Positions 19,621-29,801 of a stretch of 64,000 bases of DNA are shown piece by piece. The notes beneath the pieces were generated by a model that saw only the letters and a list, made by a program, of their open reading frames with translations, ran no database searches and was not told where the DNA came from. The position numbers and the translations under genes are program-made. Position 1 is the stretch's first letter; every line of letters begins with the position of its first letter. The stretch comes from CAVVMA01 sp963788205 (GTDB lineage: Bacteria > Desulfobacterota > Binatia > Binatales > Binataceae): assembly GCA_963788205.1 (NCBI GenBank), contig CAWBGG010000002.1:248001-312000 (forward strand), in the 5' to 3' direction.

Positions 19621-21885
19621 CTACGGCCTGCCCGGCGGCGGTTGACGCGCGATCTCGTTCTCCAGCGCCTGAGCCTGCTCGTTACCTGGAGCCAGCGTCA
19701 GAGCGTGCCGGCAGTCCTGCAGCGCGTCGCGGTCGCGGCCCATCGCATGGAGCTCCTGCGCCGCGAGCAAATACGGTCTCGGATCGGCGGGCGAAAGCTG
19801 CTGTGCGGTGTCGAAGGCGCGCAGTGATTCCGCGCCGGAGTGGTCGTCGGCCAGCAGCAGGCCGAGCGCGGTCCAGGTGCGCGGGTCGCGAGGATAGCGC
19901 CGGACCAGGTCGCGCAGGAGATCCCCGGCGCCCTTGAGATCGCCCTGTCTGGCCTTGATCCGGGCGTCGGCGAGCCCGAGCGCCTCATCGCCATCGGGCA
20001 GGCTTCTGGCGCGCCGCAACATTTCATCGCGCTGCGCCGGCTCGCCCACCTGTTCATAGAGTTCCGCCAGCGCGACGTAGTCGATCGCCACCGGATTAGG
20101 CGTAAGCTCCAGCGCCTGCGCCAGCTCGCTGACAGCCTCCTGGTTGCGTCCCATTTGCGCGTGCATCTTGCCCAGCGCGTACAGCGCGTCGTGGTTTTCC
20201 GGGTCGAGCCTTAGTGCGTTCTTCAAGGCCTGCTCGGCTCCGGCGAGATCGCCCTCGTTTCCATAGAGCCCGGCCAGTGTCACATCGATCTGTGCGGCCA
20301 GCGCGCCGCTCACATGCGGGCGCTGTGCGGCCTGGGCGACCAGGGGAATCGCGTCGGCGATCCTGCCCTCTTGCGCGTACAACATACCAAGCTCAAAGGA
20401 CAATTCCGCCCGCTCGGGGTTTTCACGCCTCGCCCGCTCTATTTCACCGATCGCCCGCTTTAGTTCGAGGGCCGCGCCTTGGAGGTTGCCCTGTGCGCTG
20501 AGGGCGCCGGCCAAACTATTGTGGCATGAGAACGACTGCGGGAACTCCTGGATGCAGCGCTCGAACAGGGTGAGGTCGTCATGCCAGTAGTGCTGCACAC
20601 GCCAGAGATCGCCCGCGTACGACAGGAGGAGTACCGCGGCTGTCGCCGCGACCAGCCTGCGGGCGATCGGGTCATGATGCGCCAACTGGACGGCCCACTC
20701 CGCCAGCATCACGCAAGCTCCGACGGAGGCGTAGTACAGGTAGTTGTCATGGAGGAGCTGATCGACCACGAGCTCGTGCAGATTCATCATCGGGGCCAGC
20801 GAGATGACTATCCAGCCCGCACAGAACAAGTAGAGCCGGCCCGGCGGACTATTTCGGGCCATCGCCGACAGCCCGCCGGCGAGCGCGATCAGGGCTGCGG
20901 CCGGAACATAGAAATCTGCCGCCGCCAGGCTGGTGACGACATCCACTTGATGGGTCGTACCGGCCATCCATGGCAGCGCGAGCAGCATCAGATCGGCCGC
21001 CAGGACCCGCGGCACCGTCATCAGCGCCTGTGGGATGGTCATCAGGTTCGCCAGGTTATGAGGGTTGGAAAGGAAAAACCCCAGCGCGTGCCTGCGGGCG
21101 AAAAAATACAGCAGCAGGTCGAAGACGAATGGCGCTGTGGAGAGCGCCGCGCGCAGGGCGCGATCGGTGAACGGCGCTTGGGCCGGCTCCTGTTGCGAGC
21201 CCGGCTCGCCCAGCAAGACGTACCACGCGATCAACGCCGGAAACGCCGCGGCGCTCTCGTGACTCAAGAGCGCGGCCCCATACAGCACCATCGCCAGCGG
21301 CCAGTTGCGGGACGCGCGCTCGTTGCGCCGCATGAAGAAGTAGAACGCGGCGAGCATAAAAGTCCCCGCCAGCACCAGGCCGAAGCCCGAAGGCCATACC
21401 ACCGCCTCGGCATGGATCGGGAGCAGCCCGAACAGGGCGGCGGCGAGCAACGATGCCTGGTGCTGCCGGGTCAAACGGCAGGCGACCACGAAAACCAGCC
21501 AGGTCGCGACCAGATGGATGGCAATCGTCAGGACGTGCCAGCCGGCGGGTTTGAGGCCGAACAGATGGTAGCTGAGCGCGAACCAGATCGAAGGCAACGG
21601 CCGGTAGCGAACTCCGGGTAGGGATGTAAACCAATCCAGATCTCTGGTCAGCGATTTCCACACAAACGACCACTGTCCGAGATAGGGATTTGAGAGGATC
21701 AGGAAGTCGTCGTCGGAGACGAACCCATTGCCCAGACTGCGGAGATAGACGAGCGCGGTCGCGAGCAATATGGCGCCCATCACAAGGCGCTCGCGAGGTG
21801 ACAAATTGGTCCACGCCTCCGTCGCGAGAGGCCGGCCCTCGCCAGTGGGGCCGCGATTATTTTTGGTGATCGGCATGAGAGCCAT
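19621..21885 (-). CDS. TMTC-like GT-C membrane protein with long TPR tail (paralogue 4)
   Basis: 754 residues. The membrane half has the acidic loop FVSDDDFLI (Asp 58-60), YRPLPSIWFALSYHLFGLKPAGWH, HAEAVVWPSGFG and about ten TM helices. The tail, over ~300 residues, is longer than in paralogues 1-3 and includes repeats such as LRLDPENHDALYALGKMHAQMGR (near 550). The start ATG 21885 is immediately downstream of the repeated leader 21892-21988. Neighbours are the GT gene at 17740 and, divergently, the spermidine-synthase-like gene at 22136. Probable periplasm-facing sugar transferase; TPRs may bind the protein acceptor or a complex partner (inferred). Confidence 0.8.
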   Translation of the reverse strand: MALMPITKNNRGPTGEGRPLATEAWTNLSPRERLVMGAILLATALVYLRSLGNGFVSDDDFLILSNPYLGQWSFVWKSLTRDLDWFTSLPGVRYRPLPSIWFALSYHLFGLKPAGWHVLTIAIHLVATWLVFVVACRLTRQHQASLLAAALFGLLPIHAEAVVWPSGFGLVLAGTFMLAAFYFFMRRNERASRNWPLAMVLYGAALLSHESAAAFPALIAWYVLLGEPGSQQEPAQAPFTDRALRAALSTAPFVFDLLLYFFARRHALGFFLSNPHNLANLMTIPQALMTVPRVLAADLMLLALPWMAGTTHQVDVVTSLAAADFYVPAAALIALAGGLSAMARNSPPGRLYLFCAGWIVISLAPMMNLHELVVDQLLHDNYLYYASVGACVMLAEWAVQLAHHDPIARRLVAATAAVLLLSYAGDLWRVQHYWHDDLTLFERCIQEFPQSFSCHNSLAGALSAQGNLQGAALELKRAIGEIERARRENPERAELSFELGMLYAQEGRIADAIPLVAQAAQRPHVSGALAAQIDVTLAGLYGNEGDLAGAEQALKNALRLDPENHDALYALGKMHAQMGRNQEAVSELAQALELTPNPVAIDYVALAELYEQVGEPAQRDEMLRRARSLPDGDEALGLADARIKARQGDLKGAGDLLRDLVRRYPRDPRTWTALGLLLADDHSGAESLRAFDTAQQLSPADPRPYLLAAQELHAMGRDRDALQDCRHALTLAPGNEQAQALENEIARQPPPGRP

Positions 21886-21891
21886 CGAACG

Positions 21892-21988
21892 CGAGCCAAT
21901 TTTATTTGCCGCGCGCGGATTCCGCTATCCGCGAATGAGCGCCCGGAGCGGGAGCGGGTCCGGCCTGATCATTCAGGGAATCAGCGCT
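21892..21988 (-). promoter_or_regulatory. Repeated leader with hairpin, copy B
   Basis: Partner of 15011-15106. It ends 7 bases before the ATG of TPR paralogue 4 and contains the same CGCGGAT/ATCCGCG hairpin and A/T-rich stretch. A tandem GGGAATCAGCGCTG duplication occurs at 21977-22003. It also lies in the divergent intergenic region before the plus-strand gene at 22136. Confidence 0.6.
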
Positions 21989-22135
21989 GCCGGGAATCAG
22001 CGCTGATCGATGAGGGCGCACACAACTTCCGGGGCTAGCCGTTAACTCGAAATAGCGCTAGGTATTGGGCTCGCTTGGCGCTCCGATGCCGCGAGAATTG
22101 AGCGCTCGCCCGGATTACTATTCCTAGGTCGAAGG

Positions 22136-24528
22136 TTGCAACCAGGGATCAAAGCTTCAGCGCGACCCGTCCGCCGGGTTCTCGTGGCCGTCGGATTGGT
22201 GGCCGGAGCCACGCTGGCGCAGCAGGTGCTCCTGACGCGGCTGCTCTCGGCCGCGGTCTTTTATCACTTCAGCTTCCTGGCGGTCTCGCTGGCGCTGCTG
22301 GGGAGCGGCTCGGGCGCAATTTTCGTGTACGTGAAGCCCGATTGGTTCGAGCGGATCGCGCCCGAGCGAGTTCTGGCGCGATGGTCCGCCGTCTTTGCCA
22401 TACTTCTGATCGTTTGCGCACTCCTGCTGGTCCGCCTCAACTATTCTAATGAGGGCTTCAACCGGCGGTTCGTCCTCAACTTGGCCGCGGCTTGCATCAT
22501 ATCGGGATTGCCGTTTCTCGCGGCCGGCACGGTCCTCGCGCTGGCGATCAAGGTCTATGCCAGATCGGTCGGCGCGGTATACGCCTCGGACCTGCTAGGG
22601 GCCGGGCTGGGCTCGTTCGTAGTGATCCCGCTGCTCTGGCTGATCCCGGCGCCGACCTTGATGATCGCAATCGGCTCGCTGGCGGCGTTGTCATCGGCGC
22701 TGTTCGCTCCGCCAGGCTATTTCGAGCGCAAGGCCGCGACCGCTTTGATCGGCGCCGCGGCGGGGCTCAGCGCCTTGTCGTCGGTTACTTCACTCGCCTA
22801 TCTGCCAATGAGTTACGTGCCGGCGACGGCACACGCCAAGCTGATTGCTGACCGATGGACCCCGATAAGCCGCGTGCTCGGCTACGCAGTTCCGGAAGGA
22901 ACGGTTCCCTTCGACCTGCTGTTTTACGACCGCGTTTATGCTCCGGTGTTTCGCTATCGGCGTGGAGATCCGATGCCCGACTGGCAAAGCCTGCATCTCG
23001 GCCCTCAGACGATCGGATATGATCTGACCGGGCCCGGGTCGGCGTTGATCATCGGCGGCGGCGGCGGGCGCGACATTTTCAACGCGCTCACGTCGAATCA
23101 GCGCGAGGTCGACGTAATCGAGCTCAACGAGGGCGTGCGGCGGGTCGTAGACCACGACATGGCCGCTTACTCGGGTTCGCCCTACTCTCTGCCCGGCGTC
23201 TCGACCACTATCGGCGACGGACGTTCGACCCTGGCCAGACGGGACAAGAAGTACACGCAGATTCACCTGAGCTTTACCGATACGCTCAGCGCCAATTCCG
23301 CCTCAGCCTTCGCACTGACAGAAGCAAATCTCTACACCCTGGAGGCTTTTGACGAATACCTGGACCACTTGGCGCCTTATGGAGTCCTGAATGTGACCCG
23401 GCTCTACCGCTTGGCGGACGAGGAGGCGCTGCGCTTGACAGTACTTACGCTGGAAGCGCTCAGGCGCCACGGCGTGGCGGATCCGAGGCGCAATCTGGTG
23501 GTCATCATGGGCCGGGATGTTTTCGGCGAGGTCTTTGGCACCGTGCTCGCGCGCTTGGAGCCCTTCACTGAGCCCGAGCTACACAGGATTAGGGAGCTGG
23601 CGGCAGCACGCGGCCTGGGCGTGGCGTTTGAACCGGATACGCCCGGCGTGGCCGAGTGGGCGCTGCTCGCCAAGGCGAGCAGCCCGACGGATTTCTGCAC
23701 CAATTATCCCCTGAATGTATGCCCGCCGACCGACGACGAGCCATTTTTTTTCAACATGCGGCGCCTTGGAAATATTGGCCGAGGCCCGATGCCGGACATA
23801 GTTTTTTCCGTCGACCCGATGCAGATCCTTATGTTGGTACTTGGCATCCTGATTGTCCTGTCCATGCTTGCGTACGCTGTGCCCTCTGATAGCGGTGCGA
23901 ACTATCGCAGCGTCCTCCGGCCGGCGCGCTGCTCTTCTTCATCGAGATCGGCTTGGGCTACATCGTGCTCGAAATGGCCTTGATCCAGCGGTTCGTCCTC
24001 TTTCTGGGCTTTCCGACCTACGCGCTCTCGGTAGTGTTGTTCGCCCTGCTGACCTTCACCGGAATCGGGTCGCTCCTATCGGCCAGCTTCGCCCGCCCCA
24101 GGTTTGCGCTCATCACCGCGCTCTCGGTCACCTGCGCTCTGATCGTCGTGAGCGCGGCGACCCTCCAGCCGCTTCTGCGGCACCTGATTCTCCTTCCCTT
24201 CCCGCTCCGAGTGGCGTTGTCGGTGGCGTTGATCGCGCCGTTCGGCATTGCGATGGGCATGGCGATGCCGATTGGGCTTCGGCGTCTTGGGGAGCTGTAC
24301 CCGACGGGCCTACCATATGCGTTCGGGGTTAATGGCATTGCCTCCGTGGTTGGGACCGTCCTCGCGGTGGCAATCGCGATTAACTTCGGCTTCACGATCG
24401 CGACCCTGTTTGCCGCAGTCTGTTATCTCGCCGCTTTAGCGCATGTTGCTCTGGCGGCGTGGCCCGCCGAATTCTCCGATGAGATAGAACCCCTCCCGGA
24501 GCCGCTTTCAGCAGCCGCCTCGTCGTGA
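22136..24528 (+). CDS. Membrane-anchored spermidine-synthase-like methyltransferase-fold protein (one frameshift)
   Basis: An N-terminal block of about 6 TM helices (22190-22830) is followed by a SpeE/SAM-binding fold with ALIIGGGGGRDIFN at about 302-312, VDVIELN and then FTDTLSANSASAFALTEANLYT, a motif seen in membrane spermidine-synthase-like proteins. The frame then breaks near 23915-23935: the sequence continues in another frame as LLFFIEIGLGYIVLEMALIQRF with further TM helices to 24528. One missing base restores a ~797-residue protein, typical of the family. The start is TTG 22136. Substrate is unknown; these proteins are not proven polyamine makers. It is the only plus-strand gene inside the glycosyltransferase array. 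Confidence 0.75.
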
Positions 24529-24583
24529 CCGGCGCGCCGGGCCGCAGTCAATTACCGCGACAAGTGAAATCCGGGCGGATTGC

Positions 24584-25792
24584 TTAGACCGCGCGCGAGG
24601 GAATCGCCGTGAATCTCCTCTTGAGTCTCAGGAACGGCGCCTCGAGCCATCGGTAGGAGGCCGCCGCCAGGACTACGTTGGCCCCGAAGGCCACGCCCAT
24701 GTAGAAGGGCCACGCTGTCCAGAGCGGCCAACCCTGCGCCAGCAGCCAGGGTGACACCACGCGTCGGAACAGTACTTGCCCGCCAAAAACTGCGACGAGA
24801 TTGTAAACGTAGAGCCCGTAAGAAATCTTTCCCAGGTAGATTAGGATTAGCCTGAGGCGGGTTCCTGCACTCCTTCGTCCCGCCCCGAGCGTCGCCAGCA
24901 GAAAGGCGCCGCTGCCCAGCGCAACCATCGGATAGCCAATCAGAACTCCAGCCGTACTGCGCTGGACCGGCAATCCACACCAGTATGCCGCCATCCACCA
25001 ACTGGCTATTCCCGTCAACACCAGCAGCGCGCGAACCGCGGGCCGCGGGCTCATTTCGGGGATAACCGCGACGAAAATACCGGCCGCTATCGGATCGAGC
25101 CGCGCGAAGCTGTTGTTCCAGATCGGCACTCCGAAGCCGAGAAACGATGACGGCAGGCGCGCGATGGTTGCGATTGCGAGCATGACTAGCGGCACAAGCA
25201 GCATGCGCTGCCTTGGTATATGGCGCATGGTCAGTGACCAGACCAGATAGAATTGTTCTTCGAGCGAGATACTCCAGAGATGAGCGACCAACGTGATGGC
25301 GCCTGCGCAGGAAGTAAAGTTAAAGAGAAAGAATCCAAGAGCGAGCAAACAAATCGGATCGGCAGGGAACCCCACCTGCCCCCATGGCGGCACCAAGGTG
25401 AGAGACGGCGCCAGTTGTGAGAGGGAAAGAGCAAAGACAAGATAAAAGAAGTATAGCGGCCAGATGCGAAGAATTCGGCGCGCGTAGAACGCCCGCAGGT
25501 TGACGGATCCGGTCGTTTCGCGTTCCCGGAGCAGGAGCCGGGTTATCAGATATCCGCTCAATGCGAAGAAGAGATCGACGCCGAAGGCTCCCGCGACGCC
25601 GAAGCCGCCGAGCGCGCCGTGTCGAAGGTAAAAATATAGACTCCCGGGCGGAACGTGATAAACGAACACTGCGAAGAAGGCAGCGAATCTGAGTATGTCG
25701 AGCTCCGGGAGATAAAATCGTTCCGCGGCCGGGGATCCGCCCGCGATATCACCATGTGACCCGTGCAAAGCGGCCGCGATTGAATCCGGCAA
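24584..25792 (-). CDS. Acyltransferase family 3 (OafA/YrhL-like) membrane protein
   Basis: 402 residues, about 10-11 TM helices. Motifs are typical of AT3: an N-terminal LPELDILRFAAFFAVFVYHV with the family His, FFALSGYLITRLLLRE, then RRILRIWPLYFF and HLWSISLEEQFYLVW. AT3 proteins O-acylate sugars on surface polysaccharides, LPS or secondary metabolites. The start is TTG 25792; no in-frame ATG is near. It lies about 70 bases downstream of TPR paralogue 5 and probably shares its transcript, which fits acyl decoration of a glycan made by the array. A relic of the same C terminus is at 17643-17716. Confidence 0.88.
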   Translation of the reverse strand: MPDSIAAALHGSHGDIAGGSPAAERFYLPELDILRFAAFFAVFVYHVPPGSLYFYLRHGALGGFGVAGAFGVDLFFALSGYLITRLLLRERETTGSVNLRAFYARRILRIWPLYFFYLVFALSLSQLAPSLTLVPPWGQVGFPADPICLLALGFFLFNFTSCAGAITLVAHLWSISLEEQFYLVWSLTMRHIPRQRMLLVPLVMLAIATIARLPSSFLGFGVPIWNNSFARLDPIAAGIFVAVIPEMSPRPAVRALLVLTGIASWWMAAYWCGLPVQRSTAGVLIGYPMVALGSGAFLLATLGAGRRSAGTRLRLILIYLGKISYGLYVYNLVAVFGGQVLFRRVVSPWLLAQGWPLWTAWPFYMGVAFGANVVLAAASYRWLEAPFLRLKRRFTAIPSRAV

Positions 25793-25861
25793 AGTTGTGC
25801 ACCTCGCGCAGTTGCGGGAGCTAAGGCGCCCTGACGGCGAGGTTGTTCTGGAGTAGAGCCT

Positions 25862-28075
25862 TCAACGATTGGGCGGCGGATCGCCGGGTTCCAGAGCGAG
25901 CACCAGACGGCATTGATCGAGCGCCTCGCGGTCCCGGCCCATCGCATGCAACACCTGTGCGATCTGCAGGTGGAGAGACTTGACATCTTCCTGACTGGGG
26001 CGGCTGTAGTCTAGCGCGTGCTGAAGCGAGACCAGCGCTTCCTGGTTCTGATTCGCACTGGCCTGCGTTTTCCCCAGCGTCAGCCACAAACTGGGAACCC
26101 CGGGCTGATGGTCTATCGCAGCGCGCAATACGTGTTCCGCGCCGGCCACGTCGCCGTGACGAGTCATGGCGCTGGCGCGCTCCATGCCCGCCACCCGCTC
26201 GCCGTCGGGCATCGATTCGATCTTCTTCAAGACCTCCTCACGATGAGCATCGTCCGCCTGCAAGTCGTAGAGCTCGGCCAGCGTGGCATAGGCCATCGCG
26301 GGAGCGTCGCTCATCAGCGAGAGGCCCTTCTCGACTTCAGCGGCGGCTTCGGCGACATGGCCCGTTTGAACATCTAAAAGGCCGCGGGAATAAAGCGCGC
26401 GGCCGTCGGCCGGATTGAGGCGCAGGTCGGCGTCGAGCTCGCGTTGCGCTCCCGCCAAATCGCCGCGCGCCCGCAATTGGCCGGCGAGCTCGAAGTGATC
26501 GGGAGCAGCAGGCCCGGGCGGGGCAGGCGCGGGTGGCGCGACCGGACTTCCTGCCGTGCGGCTCTGGCTGAACGCGCGCACGGCGCCATCGATATCGCCG
26601 CGCTTGGCCAGCAGCTCTCCGAGGACCAGATATAGAACTTCCGGGTCGGGATGAAGCATGCCGGTGTGGTCCGGTTCGAGGCTCAGCGCCGTCCTGATTT
26701 CGCGCTCAGCCTGTGGGAGGTCGCCGTTCTCTTCGAGCAGCCGCGCCACATTGGCCTGCCACAACACCGATTCGGGAAACCCCTCAACGTAGCCGCGGGC
26801 CAGCGTCAGACCGTCATGCCAGAAGCGCTCGACTCTCCATAACGTTGCGGCGCAGACGACCAGCAGCGCCGCCGCGGCGCCCAGCGCCAGGCGCCGGACC
26901 AAAGGGCTCCGGCTGGGAAACCGCGCTGCCAGATCACCAACCAGTACGCACCATCCTACCGACGGTAGGTAAAGGTACATATCCTGGACGAGAGTATAGA
27001 GCGCCGGCAGCACCATCATTGGGGCCAGTGAGATTCCCACCCAGGCCGCGCAGAACAGGTAAAACTTCCGCCGCGCACTTCGTTGCCAGATCAAGACCAG
27101 GGCTGCGCCAGGCGCGACCATCGCGGCAACCGGTATCCAAAAGTGCGGTGCCAGAGCGCTCGAGACCGGAAACGCCCGGTGATTGGGCAGGGCCAGCCAC
27201 GGAGCCGCGAGCAGCGTGAGATAGGTCGCGAAGACCAGCGGCACGGTCATCACATCCTGCGTCGGCGTCAGCAGGTTGGCCGGCTCAGCGGACGCCTTGG
27301 TTAGGACCCCAAGCACCAGCCATCTTATAAACAGATACCCCAGCACCTCGATAGCAAACGGCACGGCGCAGGCCACCGCGCGAAGCACGCCGGCCAGGGC
27401 CGGCTCGCGCGCCGACTCGGAGGGTGCGTCAGCGCGCGAGGTTCCGAACAGGAACGCATACAGCGCCACCAGCGCGGGAAAGACCGCCACGCTTTCGTGA
27501 CACAGCAGCGCGGGCGCATAGAGCGCCGCCGCGAGCAATGTCATGCGGGCGTCGCGCCGGGACTTCATGATCAGGTAAAAGGCCGCCAGCTCCAGCGTGG
27601 TGCCGATCACCAATCCGGAGGCCGCCATCCAGCACAGCGCCTGCGCGTGAACGGGGATTATTCCAAACAGCAATGCGGCAAGCAGCGCAGAATTCGAGTT
27701 CTCCGCGAGCTCGAGCGCTATCTTGAACACCAGCCAGACCGCCAGCAGATGAGCCGCGAGGACCGAGGCATGCCAGAAGGGCGCGTGGAGGCCGAACAAA
27801 TGGTAGTCAAGCCAGAACCAGATGAGCAGCAACGGGCGATAGTTTCGCGAGTGCGGAAAACGGCCGGGATCGCTGAACCAGAACTCCTGGTGAGTCAGCG
27901 CTTTCAGCGGAAACGACCAGTCGCCAAGCGCGACGTTATGGACAATCATCCAGTTGTCGTCGGATGGAAAGCCGTTGCCGAGAGCCCGTGAGCACACTAT
28001 CGCGGTGACTATCAGCACCGCCGCCAGCAACAGGCTTTCGCGGCTTTTCCAGCGCGATCCGGCAAGCATGGCCAT
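25862..28075 (-). CDS. TMTC-like GT-C membrane protein with long TPR tail (paralogue 5)
   Basis: 737 residues: acidic loop FPSDDNWMI (Asp 39-40), YRPLLLIWFWLDYHLFGLHAPFWH, HAQALCWMAASG (in place of the usual HAEAVVW), about ten TM helices, then ~300 residues of TPRs with a Pro/Ala-rich stretch (APPAPAPPGPAAP) in the middle, near residue 520. The start ATG 28075 is followed at codon 3 by another ATG; both lie in a repeat also found at 17719-17751. It heads a likely two-gene unit with the acyltransferase. Predicted lipid-linked-sugar-dependent transferase; substrate unknown. Confidence 0.8.
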   Translation of the reverse strand: MAMLAGSRWKSRESLLLAAVLIVTAIVCSRALGNGFPSDDNWMIVHNVALGDWSFPLKALTHQEFWFSDPGRFPHSRNYRPLLLIWFWLDYHLFGLHAPFWHASVLAAHLLAVWLVFKIALELAENSNSALLAALLFGIIPVHAQALCWMAASGLVIGTTLELAAFYLIMKSRRDARMTLLAAALYAPALLCHESVAVFPALVALYAFLFGTSRADAPSESAREPALAGVLRAVACAVPFAIEVLGYLFIRWLVLGVLTKASAEPANLLTPTQDVMTVPLVFATYLTLLAAPWLALPNHRAFPVSSALAPHFWIPVAAMVAPGAALVLIWQRSARRKFYLFCAAWVGISLAPMMVLPALYTLVQDMYLYLPSVGWCVLVGDLAARFPSRSPLVRRLALGAAAALLVVCAATLWRVERFWHDGLTLARGYVEGFPESVLWQANVARLLEENGDLPQAEREIRTALSLEPDHTGMLHPDPEVLYLVLGELLAKRGDIDGAVRAFSQSRTAGSPVAPPAPAPPGPAAPDHFELAGQLRARGDLAGAQRELDADLRLNPADGRALYSRGLLDVQTGHVAEAAAEVEKGLSLMSDAPAMAYATLAELYDLQADDAHREEVLKKIESMPDGERVAGMERASAMTRHGDVAGAEHVLRAAIDHQPGVPSLWLTLGKTQASANQNQEALVSLQHALDYSRPSQEDVKSLHLQIAQVLHAMGRDREALDQCRLVLALEPGDPPPNR

Positions 28076-28251
28076 CGGACTAACCGTCCAGGTAGAGAAC
28101 CGGTATCAGCTCGAACTGGCCGCCATGGAGGCGTCGGCATGGCGCGCGTGATCGGCTGCCGCTGGTTGGCCCGCGATTACTCTTGACCGGCTTGAAAGCC
28201 ATCGAGCGACTCAAAAGAACCCAAAAACGCCTCCTCCATATACAGGATACT

Positions 28252-29610
28252 TTAAGATGCGCAAGCATGCCGCGCGAGCAGCGGTCGCTGACCGGCTTCT
28301 ATTGGCCGGCTGGAACGAACGCATAAAGTCAGGGCGCGTGAGGAACGGTCAGGCTCGACTTCATGAGCACGACGTTCGTACGGGTTCCAGGTTGACATCG
28401 TATAGTAGATCGTCGCCTGGTCGTGGTCGTACTTGAAAAACGGCAGGAAAAACGGCGCATATTCGCTGGCCGCGGTCGCCTCCCGGCCGGGGTCGCCCAG
28501 CCGATCGGAGTACGGCTGATGCATAAAGTAGCGGCCGTCCCGGGTGTCGCTGAAGATGACCTGCGGCTCGGACCAGGGGCCCCAGGGACGCTCGGCTTGG
28601 CGCAGATTGATCCCGCGCGGATCCGCGCACCCATTCAACATCAGCCACCGGCCGACGGCTGGATTCCATTGCGCCGACAGCTCGCCGACGCAGTGGCTCT
28701 CGAACAGGGGCGCGGCCTCATCTTCCGTGGCGCTCCAGCGTGGCGCCGCGGCGCCCGGCGCGAAGCCGGCGAAATACCGCGTGTCACCGCTTTCCGCCAA
28801 TTTGTACAGTGGGAGCACGGCCAGGTAGGGCGTGCTCAGCCGGTAGCGGGCGCCGCCCTCGCTGCCCCAGACGAGCAACACCTTGCCGCCGTTGAACGGC
28901 AGGCCGGGAAGCGTGCTTGCGTCTGCAACGGCCGTCGCCACATTGACGAATCGGGCTGCGGAAAAATCGCGGACTTCCGTAAACGTCTTGCCGCCGTCGG
29001 TCGAACAGCCCAGCACGGAGCGCACGTAGGGGCCGCGCGGCAGGCCCGGTGGATGACCAACAGCAAAGAAAACATACATTTTGTTGCCGACGGCGAACCC
29101 GCTGATCGGGACCTCGAAATCGCCCAGGCTGATCGGCTTGCCGCTTGGGCTGCGCAGTTCGGGGCTGGCGTAGGCGCCGCTCGGGCCGGTGACGAATTGC
29201 AGCACCAGGCATTGATCGGGATCGGCGCCCAGCGTGTACGCGATGCTGTCGTTGTATTCCTGCGGACGCCACCCGAGGTTGTCGCTTCCGTCGAAATATT
29301 CGGTCGGCTGCGTATCGCCGAACAGGAACTCCGTACGCCCCAGATACTCGAACGACGCGCCCAAATCGGTGCCGTACAGGCCAAAACGGAATCCGGTCTC
29401 GTTCAGAGTCGGGTCGCCGGTTTGGCGGTCCAGCTGTCCGGTGAGCTGGCAGATCTTGCTGGTGCTTCCCGGAATCCACACCGCTGCCTGGCGGCCGTGG
29501 CCGCTTCCAGTGGGCGCCAACGGCAGGCCCGGAGCCGAGACCGCGCAGGCGCCGATTAGGCCAAGCAGCAGCGTCATCACCGCCGCCACGCCGCCATCGC
29601 GGGAAATCAT
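28252..29610 (-). CDS. DUF4185-type lipoprotein
   Basis: 452 residues. The N terminus has a lipoprotein signal (LLLGLIGAC, Cys at about 22). The body resembles DUF4185, a five-bladed-propeller-like fold related to glycoside hydrolase families 32/43/62: FGDTQPTEYFDGSDNLGWRP, VPISGFAVGNKMYVFFAVG, RSVLGCSTDGGKTFTEV and later SDTRDGRYFMHQPYSDRLGD. A carbohydrate-binding or hydrolytic role in the periplasm or on the outer membrane is inferred from the fold. The start is ATG 29610, with GTG 29613 one codon before. It is divergent from the pilus operon. Confidence 0.75.
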   Translation of the reverse strand: MISRDGGVAAVMTLLLGLIGACAVSAPGLPLAPTGSGHGRQAAVWIPGSTSKICQLTGQLDRQTGDPTLNETGFRFGLYGTDLGASFEYLGRTEFLFGDTQPTEYFDGSDNLGWRPQEYNDSIAYTLGADPDQCLVLQFVTGPSGAYASPELRSPSGKPISLGDFEVPISGFAVGNKMYVFFAVGHPPGLPRGPYVRSVLGCSTDGGKTFTEVRDFSAARFVNVATAVADASTLPGLPFNGGKVLLVWGSEGGARYRLSTPYLAVLPLYKLAESGDTRYFAGFAPGAAAPRWSATEDEAAPLFESHCVGELSAQWNPAVGRWLMLNGCADPRGINLRQAERPWGPWSEPQVIFSDTRDGRYFMHQPYSDRLGDPGREATAASEYAPFFLPFFKYDHDQATIYYTMSTWNPYERRAHEVEPDRSSRALTLCVRSSRPIEAGQRPLLARHACAS

Positions 29611-29722
29611 CACACCACGGGCAACGCTTGCGCGGACGACGGCACTCTAATTAAATTCACCGCCGGGCTTGCCGGGCTGAATTGGAGCGCAATCGGCAGC
29701 CGCAGAAAGGTGATCGCAGCGC

Positions 29723-29752
29723 TTGACAATTTCGGAAACCCTGCTATATAAA
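29723..29752 (+). promoter_or_regulatory. Sigma-70-type promoter of the pilus operon
   Basis: A perfect TTGACA at 29723-29728 is followed by TATATA at 29745-29750 (16-base spacer); TATAAA at 29747-29752 gives an 18-base spacer. It lies about 50 bases before the pilin start in a locally A/T-rich gap. Confidence 0.7.
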
Positions 29753-29801
29753 GACTCGGATTGGTCAGTTAACCTAATCTTTGGCAGGAGGGTACGCAAT
29801 C

